Part shown: positions 57,630-64,000 of the stretch, one piece after another
How positions within the stretch are numbered: the stretch's first letter is position 1
How the letters are laid out: every line of letters starts with the position of its first letter
Assembly: GCA_026225945.1 (NCBI GenBank)
Contig: JAMJFZ010002307.1
Coordinates: 4,742,501-4,806,500, forward strand
DNA: 64,000 nt
Source of the DNA: Cricetomys ansorgei
Lineage: Eukaryota; Chordata; Mammalia; Rodentia; Nesomyidae
Direction of reading: 5' to 3'
Made by a program: the position numbers and the translations under genes
The notes under the pieces: generated by a model
The model's input: only the letters and a program-made list of their open reading frames with translations
Told to the model about the DNA's origin: nothing
Database searches by the model: none

Positions 57630-57835
57630 AGACCAGCCAACAGATGGGTTTGAATTTCAACTCTCTATACCCAGCCCTTGTGTTTGACCCATGCCTCTTC
57701 CTCAGTTTCCTCTGAAGTATAGTACCTACACCAGAAAGTTCTCCTGAGAATCATGGGAGGCAGTATCCGTTAAGTGCTGGGGACTGCTAGTTCAACAGGA
57801 AGTGCTCAGCAAGAGAAGCTGTTGTTGTTCTTATG
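57630..57835 (+). repeat. MIR SINE fossil
   Basis: 'gttgggtttgaatttcaact'-like start, 'gcctcttcctcagtttcctc', 'ctgaagtatagtacctacac' and 'cctgagaatcatgggaggca' follow the MIR order. Confidence 0.75.
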
Positions 57836-57954
57836 AAGAACAGTTTTCGTTGTATCTAGGATGAATCTTATGGCCATAGAGTAAGGCTTAAGATCCCCAG
57901 AGTAAAAATTAAGAAAGACAGTAGGAAAGATAGCTTTGAGACGGAAAAATTAGT

Positions 57955-58260
57955 TTCGGTTATTTCTGTTACTGCCATTCATGTCTCTATCAAGGCATAA
58001 TTGGCATGCAGTGAGCTCCATATTTAAAGTGTATAACTTTATGAATTTTGGTGTCTGCATACAGCTATCGCTACAATCAATATTGGCATATGTATCACCC
58101 CAAAAGTTAGGTCTCCCATACCCTTTTGCAATCACTGCCTACCATCCCTCCACATTCCACCTCCTACTCATTCAGACTGATCCATCTTCAGTCATTATAC
58201 ACTAGTTTAGATTGTCTTAGAATGTGTATATTGTGTATAGCCACATGGAACTATTTTGGT
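57955..58260 (-). mobile_element. Old L1 3' UTR, antisense
   Basis: 'tatttaaagtgtataacttt', 'gctatcgctacaatcaatat' and 'tcaccccaaaagttaggtct' match the antisense 3' UTR of old mammalian L1 elements. Confidence 0.72.
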
Positions 58261-58394
58261 CTGAAGTGGGGACAAATCCAGCATCTTTAACTCAGTGCCA
58301 CTGTAAGTTAATTTATACTGCTGTTTGTTGTCAATAACTCATCCTTTGTAAACCTTGAGTAACATTATATTATCTCATGTGACATAACCAGAAC

Positions 58395-58535
58395 AATGGG
58401 CACACGTGGTGGCACACACCTCTTACCTCAGCACTTGAGATGCAGAACCAGGAGTTTAAGGCCAGGCTCAGGTACACAGTGAGTTCAAGGCCAGTTTGGA
58501 ACACAGAAGACCACATCTCAAAACAATACAAAAAA
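58395..58535 (+). mobile_element. B1 SINE (diverged)
   Basis: 'gggcacacgtggtggcacac', 'acctcagcacttgagatgca' and 'gaccacatctcaaaacaata' mark an old B1 copy. Confidence 0.85.
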
Positions 58536-58654
58536 CGTTGAGCACGGGAACCTGTACTCTTAGGGAAAGGACTCTGAATTGGACTCTGAATGAAGGACTC
58601 TTAGGTGACTCTGAATTGGGTAGGCTTTCTGTGCGAAGACATGAGGAGGCTATT

Positions 58655-58745
58655 TAGCCGGGCATGGCAGTTCACATCTAAATTCACGGCACTTGGGACA
58701 CCGAGACCACAGGATCACCACATGACTCAAGTCACAAAGGAAAAG
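58655..58745 (+). mobile_element. B1 SINE fragment
   Basis: 'agccgggcatggcagttcac' and 'cacggcacttgggacaccga' are the 5' half of B1; the rest is missing. Confidence 0.65.
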
Positions 58746-58965
58746 AGGACCTCTTTGGAAATCCCTGGGAACAAGGAGTGGGGTTTGCTGGAGAGAGAGG
58801 GAGGAGTCCTACTCTAGCCTAGATGTGAGTGCAGATGCCTGGGAGGAGAAACGCTCAGCATGTATCAATTCCAGCTGAAGGTCTGAAACATCAGATGCGC
58901 TCCAAATAGCTCTGTTCCTCCAAATCCCCATGTGAAAACTCAATCGATATGATGCAGAAGGAAGC

Positions 58966-58967
<2 letters not shown>
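58746..58967. other. Unassigned short stretch
   Basis: Nothing recognised. Confidence 0.35.
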
Positions 58968-58999
<32 letters not shown>

Positions 59000-59017
59000 T
59001 TGTGTGTGATTGTGTGT
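58968..59017. repeat. (GT)n microsatellite
   Basis: GT run with two 'gtgatt' interruptions at its end. Confidence 0.95.
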
Positions 59018-60234
59018 CCTGTGGAGTCCATAAGGCACATTAGTTTTTGAAGATATTCTGTCGCTCACCAACGTACTAAAAAACAGGCACGCGAGAGGAT
59101 GCTCCTCGGGTAGGCTGGCAAGGAAAGGAACAGAGCTGCGCTCAGTCGCCATGACAGCGTGTAGGCTGGGCTAAGGCAAGCAACTACCTGAGGCTCCTCT
59201 GACCAAAGGCGGGTGAAGCATCAAAGATCTACTCCTCTGTAGCAGAGGGAGTCAGAGTCTCCCAGGGAGATGTGAAGCTCTGGGTGGCTGCAGCTTACTT
59301 TGAGGCCTACAAAGAAATCTGTGTCTAGTGTGAGAGTTTCTCCAGCTTCTGTCCCGATTCAGACTCAAGAAGGAAAGGCGCAATTAGGCTCTGAGTCCCA
59401 AGACTGAGCCCTGTCCCCGCCCTGACACTTGCTCTCATCTCGCTGCTCTTGTCTGGGAATGGCCTTTGCCCCTGGTCTACGCAGCTGGTGCCGACTCAGT
59501 TTTGAAGATACAGTTAAGTAACTCCTTGGAAAAGCCTAGTGATGGCTCCTTTGTGCCCCACAGTCCCCAGCTGGGGATGTTCAAGTCAGCTCCTCTAATG
59601 AGGGAGTGTGTTAATCTGTTCTCAAGCCTTTCCACATGGGAGGCAGACTGTTGCTTACAGCCAGGCAGGATGCTGTAAGGTTCACCTCCACCTCAGAACA
59701 CCATAGATTTTCTTAGAATGAAGGATGGCAATGGGGAACAGGAGAGCTCTTCAGCAAGGAAAACCAAGTTCCTAGAAACTGAAGGCTCCTCTCTCTTTCT
59801 CCATCTTCCCTAGGCCAGAACTCCTCTCTAACTTCAGGGCTTTGGGGAAGTTGGTAATCACATGTGACAGTTGCACTCTGTCCTCAGAGTATCTTCTGCA
59901 AGCCCCAGGCCTCAAAGGCACCCAATTGACAGTTCTCCTGATGGATGAGATTGCTTAAAAAGGAGGGGCTGGACAGAGCTGGCAGGGTTGGGGCTGATGC
60001 AAAGGGACCAGGGCAAATGGGAGATTTAGCAATGTCAGAACAGGACTTGTCAATTGGCTCTACATCCCTGTCTAATTTATCAACAAGTAAGCAAGAGCCA
60101 TGTGCAGATGTAACATTTGAGACACAAAGGAAGACTGTCTTGAAGATAAGTTGGAGATACCAAGCTTTGCCATCACAACCAAAGACCTGGGCAAGCTTCT
60201 CACGTGGATACATATACTTCAGAAAACAACTGTC
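59018..60234. other. Unassigned stretch
   Basis: About 1.2 kb, no gene or named repeat recognised. Overlapping frames of 109 and 122 codons (59884-60313) run in opposite directions and are unsupported. Confidence 0.35.
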
Positions 60235-60358
60235 TCACTGGCATGGTGAGGCACATTTCTCATCTCAGTACTCAAGAGGCAGAGGCGGGCAAATGTACGT
60301 ATGTGAGTTCTAGACCAGCCAGGAGTGGTGAGGTCCTCTTTCAAAATAAAAGAAAGAA
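60235..60358 (+). mobile_element. B1 SINE, diverged, with purine-repeat tail
   Basis: 'gcatggtgaggcacatttct', 'tactcaagaggcagaggcgg' and 'ttctagaccagccaggagtg' are B1. The tail has expanded into the GAAA/GGAA tract. Confidence 0.8.
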
Positions 60359-60436
60359 GGAAAGAGAGAGAGAGAGAGAAAGAGAGAGGGAGGGAGGAAA
60401 AGAAGGAAGGAGGGAAGGAAGGAAGGAAGGAAGGAA

Positions 60437-60517
<81 letters not shown>

Positions 60518-60523
60518 AAAAAG
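60356..60523. repeat. (GA)n(GGAA)n(GAAA)n compound tract
   Basis: About 165 bases of pure purine: GA units, GGGA, GGAA, then roughly 24 GAAA units. The lysine/arginine/glutamate-rich frames over it are translations of the repeat. Confidence 0.98.
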
Positions 60524-61231
60524 ATAGATTGTCTCCACTTCTTTTCTAAGAGTGAGGGGTGGGCAGGTGCAAGAGGATTTGTTCTAGAACATTTATAGTG
60601 TTCTATTTTTGTTTTATTTTATTTTCTCTGCTGTCCCAGAGTCTCATCCATGATGTTAAGGGCTGTGCTTCCTAGTCATCTCATTCAAGGCTCTTTTAGA
60701 GCACTAGCTGACTGTATGACTCCGAGCTTTTAAAAACACTTATTAAAAGGATTCTATTTTAATACAGCAAATACAAAATGTGGTAAAAATTAAATTAATG
60801 CTCATTGTATGTGAGGGGGTTTTGTTGTTGTTGTTGCTGGTTCTGTTTGGTAAGGAAATAAGCATTTCTAAGGTTTAATTATACCTAAAAAGATTTTGCT
60901 ATTTGGGTTGGGGGGGATGTGAATTTACTATAGTGATTCCTCTGAGATGTCCCTGAGCTACAAATTGATATTAAGAATTCATGGTCCTGATAGGTCCTAT
61001 ATTAAGAGAACTTTTCCCATTAAGATATAATTCACTAGCTTAATACTTTCAAAACACAGTACATAGATTTTCATAAGGAGAAATGTATCCTAATCTCAGA
61101 ATTGGAGGGTACATGGAAAGCTGCCCCATGAGATGAGGGGAAGCAGAATGCAATTGGCTGGAAGGAAAGAAACAAATAAACTACAAAAAAAAAAAATCCA
61201 AGTCATTATCATTAGCACCATCCTGATTTAA
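60524..61231. other. Unassigned stretch
   Basis: AT-rich, nothing recognised. A short (GTT)n run at 60822-60835 and an A-run at 61183-61196. Confidence 0.35.
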
Positions 61232-61249
61232 AAAAAAAAAAAAAAAAAA
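61232..61249. repeat. Poly-A run
   Basis: 18-19 A's. No retroposon body recognised to its left. Confidence 0.85.
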
Positions 61250-62454
61250 GACTCTGGAGGAACCCCCACCTCCACCCCCTAGATCACCATCCTCAATAAT
61301 CAGAGACTTCGCTCCCTCCCAAGACATCTTTTGTGCCCACCCTTCTTGACTGTGTTAGTTCCCTACTGAGACAAACAGGCTCACAAAAAATGCCCCTCAA
61401 TATGGCTCTTCCCTAAGGAATAGACCACAAGTCAAGGTCAGGGAAGAGGAGCATGACACACCAAATTATCATCCAATCAGATAAAAACTAATAACAAACA
61501 GGAAGAACAAGCTAGCTAGCTACAGAGTCAGAAAAACATAAATCCCGTAAGCCAGCCCTGCCTTTGAAGATTTAATTCTTTACTTTATATATATATATAT
61601 ATAGTAGTGCTCTCAGCTCATGATCTGAGTTCCTTTCCCTACATACAGATGGTGGGGAGATGAGGACCACTGTTGTGGTCCTTAGATATGTACATGTTCA
61701 TTAGGTAAGAAAAAAGAAGACTATGAATGAATGACACAAAACATCAGATCTCTTTAGCATCTTTAAGAACAATAGCAAGCCAACCAAATACCAAAGACTG
61801 CTAGGTCTTATGTACACTGAGGTAAGGAATTTGTAGATCTATTAAATATGTCCTATCGAAAATGAAGAAGGCAGGTATTGGTTCCCTAGTTAATTTTTCT
61901 ATGATGTTTGCCAAATCTAGGTGATATCATTACATTCTTTTAAAAATAAAATACCATTCATACCATGTGTAGAGTATACATCAGGGCCTCCTCGTATGAC
62001 TTTGAAAGGAGATGAAATTCCTCAACAGATGGAGGAAGAATGGATGCCATCGACGGAGATAATCCATATGCTAGAGAATGCTGCTAAATAGCTTACTTCA
62101 CGGAACGGAAAGGTCAACTCTTTGGATGGAAATTCTCATTCCACGGGCCTGCCTCAGAGCCCGAGTCTGCTTTCATTTGGTCTTTCGAATGCTGGTAGAG
62201 TTGCCTATCTGCTGGCACAATGTGTGGCCCTGTGGCTGCGGCAAGGAGGACCAGAGGACGCCTGCCTTCAAGAGGAGGACAGTCCGACTGTGTAGGAATT
62301 GTCAGTCCAACCTCATCAGCCTAATTGCAGAGCCAGTCTTCCAGGAGGAAGAAGTGACACCTATCAAGGGTACACACTTGGGCCTGACACAGCCCCAAAG
62401 AAGTTTGGAGGCTCCTAGTTGGAGAGTGCCAACCACATCGAGTCTAAGATAATT
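61250..62454. other. Unassigned stretch with short (TA)n at 61588-61604
   Basis: About 1.2 kb, no named repeat. A 124-codon plus frame (62078-62452) carries a few cysteines and a charged C-terminal half but no domain I recognise, and stops where an old L1 fragment begins. Not called as a gene. Confidence 0.35.
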
Positions 62455-63115
62455 TCATTAAATAACATTTGCATTTGTTAAAATGATATCCAAGGTGGAA
62501 CTGTGAAATGGTACAGCCTCTTTGGAAAGCAGTTCGGCAGCCCTTCCGAATGTTAAACATAGAATTCCGTCCTGATCCAGAAATTCTGCTTCTAGGTATA
62601 CACCCAAGATAACAAAAATGATAGCTCCATGTAAAGCACATGCAGGAATGCTAACCCAAAAGTATATAAGCAACCCCCAGTGTTTGTCAATTGATGACTG
62701 GATGCATGAGACCCAGCACTGCCTCATAGCGAAAACGTATTCAGCCATTAAAGAGCAATGAAGTACCAATACACAACATAACACAGGAAAGTGTGAAAGA
62801 CTAAGATCAGTGAGGGAAATCTGACACAAAAGACCGTGTATTACGGGACTGTGTTATATGAAGTGTCAGAAATAACAAATCTAAAGAAACTAAAAGATTA
62901 GTGGCTTTCAGGGGTTGGAACAAGAGACACAGATGAGTGACTTCCAGTGGGTATGGGATTTGTTTCTGTGACAAGACATGGTTTAAGTTAATTAGACATC
63001 GATGATGATTTCATCTCTGTAAAGACACTAAAAAATACTGAATTCTGCTCTGGAAAAGAGTAAATCATATTGTGAGTTGCACATGCATTTATATCTTAAA
63101 ATCCTTTTATAAAAA
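62455..63115 (+). mobile_element. Ancient L1 (L1M type) ORF2 end and 3' UTR
   Basis: 'gtgaaatggtacagcctctt', 'ccagaaattctgcttctagg', 'tatacacccaagataacaaa', 'ttcagccattaaagagcaat', then UTR 'gattagtggctttcaggggt' and 'ttgtttctgtgacaagacat'. Highly diverged. Confidence 0.82.
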
Positions 63116-63259
63116 TGGATTGATAAAGCTGTGTTTTAAAAGGTGAATGTGAGTCCTTCTTGGAATAAGTAAGAAGAGGAGCATGTATACACAGCAAACA
63201 GGGACAGAAGGTGGTGGATGAAAGCATGAAATCCCGCCAGAGTCAAAGGACCTTGAAGG

Positions 63260-63545
63260 GCAGATCCCACAACCAGTGAGTGTGGTGGTGTGGAATATTG
63301 GGTATGAGCACTGGCTCTGCAAGCATAAGACTTGAATTCAAATCCCCAGTATATAAGTACAAAGTCAGATACAGCTATGTGTACCTCTAGCCCCAGAATC
63401 AGGAACACAGAGATAAAAGGATCCCAAGAGCTCCCTGGCCAGGCAGCCTGTCTGAAAGGACAGCTTCTACAGCACTAAGAGCTCCAGCTCAAGTCACAAA
63501 GGCAAAGGGTATCAAGGAGGACACCAGATACCCTGTTCTGTTTTC
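63260..63545 (+). mobile_element. B4-type SINE (ID head plus B1-like body)
   Basis: 'ggtatgagcactggctctgc', 'gacttgaattcaaatcccca' (B-box-like), then a weak B1 body ('tagccccagaatcaggaaca', 'ctccctggccaggcagcctg'), ending in the CA array. Confidence 0.6.
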
Positions 63546-63977
63546 TATATGCACATGCACATCATGTACCACATACACACACTCACATGCACATTCAAAC
63601 ACACTTACATACTCACACACATACACACTCATGTGCACATACACACTCACATACATACACATACAAACTCATACTTACATACACATACACATTCAAACAC
63701 ATTCATATACACACGTACACACTCATGTACACAGACACACTCACACACACACATACACATTCAAACACACTCACATACTCACACAAGTACACAGTCATGT
63801 ACACACACACATACACACTCACACACAAACTCATGCTTACATAGACACACACATACACATTCAAATACATTCACATACTCACACACATATACACTCATGT
63901 ACACAGACACACTCACAAACACATACACATACACACTCACATACACATTCACACACTTACACACATACACACAGTAC
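63546..63977. repeat. Long compound (CA)n / (CATA)n / (CACT)n array
   Basis: About 430 bases of C and A with T interruptions, in a loose higher-order unit of about 50-100 bases (acacattcaaacac...actcatgtacacac...). The 147-codon threonine-histidine-rich frame across it is a repeat translation. Confidence 0.97.
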
Positions 63978-64000
63978 AGCTCTGGGTCTTAACCTTTTTC

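Noticed and set aside
60204..60549. Lysine/glutamate/arginine repeat protein
   Set aside because: Translation of the GAAA/GGAA tract.
62078..62452. 124-codon frame with cysteine pairs hinting at a zinc finger
   Set aside because: Spacing does not fit a C2H2 or RING pattern, and the frame ends exactly where an old L1 begins.
63549..63992. 147-codon threonine-histidine-rich frame
   Set aside because: Translation of the CA array.
1..64000. Prokaryotic or viral origin
   Set aside because: SINEs, MIR, L2, MaLR LTRs, dense microsatellites, CpG depletion and lack of long frames are diagnostic of mammalian nuclear DNA.

Overview
This is non-coding DNA from a muroid rodent (mouse, rat, hamster, vole group). 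The evidence is the repeat content: B1 (7SL-derived), B2/B3 and B4 (tRNA-derived, or ID head plus B1 body) SINEs, ORR1/MT-type MaLR LTRs, a URR1 hAT element and rodent L1 3' UTRs. Several B1 copies read CTCTGTGAGTT where house-mouse B1 is usually shorter, and I saw no A-tailed ID copies of the kind abundant in rat, so I lean to a cricetid rodent. That last step is inference. I found no intact gene, no tRNA or rRNA gene, no CRISPR array and no operon. The open frames are short, lack homology I recognise, and mostly translate repeats. The window is probably intergenic or part of a large intron.

Layout. 1-4.1 kb: fragments of an old L1 in both orientations with SINEs inserted. 4.1-11 kb: mostly unassigned, with an L2, a MaLR LTR and a 43-bp duplication. 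11-15.2 kb: SINEs, a Tigger/MER2-like transposon with TA target sites, and an LTR-like repeat split by a 5'-inverted L1. 15-23.4 kb: mostly unassigned, plus B2, B1, B4, L2 and CA/GT repeats. 23.4-30.6 kb: a B2-B1 pair, L2 and MIR fossils, a MaLR LTR, two B2 copies, an antisense L1, and two copies of a repeat family I cannot name (third copy at 39 kb). 30.6-33.7 kb: repeat-poor. 33.7-37.5 kb: a large L1 with 5' inversion, interrupted by a second L1 and a CpG-rich LTR-like block. 38-38.7 kb: a decayed protein-coding remnant on the minus strand. 39-41.5 kb: MIR, B4 SINEs, a minisatellite of T-box-like sites and a pyrimidine tract. 42-47 kb: MLT1, MIR and ORR1. 47.2-49.2 kb: AT-rich, repeat-poor, with a diverged direct repeat of about 100 bp. 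49.2-52.6 kb: L2, B2, B1, a plus-strand L1 3' UTR and an MLT1. 52.6-64 kb: mostly unassigned, with URR1, ORR1, MIR, old L1 pieces, B1 fragments, a long GAAA tract and a terminal compound CA array.

The parts do not work together as a pathway. The interest lies in the history of nested insertions (two twin-primed L1s whose order can be checked inside the window), the three-copy unnamed family, the decayed gene remnants at 38 kb and 25.7 kb, the T-box-like minisatellite, and two repeat-poor stretches that could be conserved regulatory DNA. Repeat names come from sequence recognition by eye, and boundaries are approximate, about 5-30 bases. I see no convincing sign of a new biological system.
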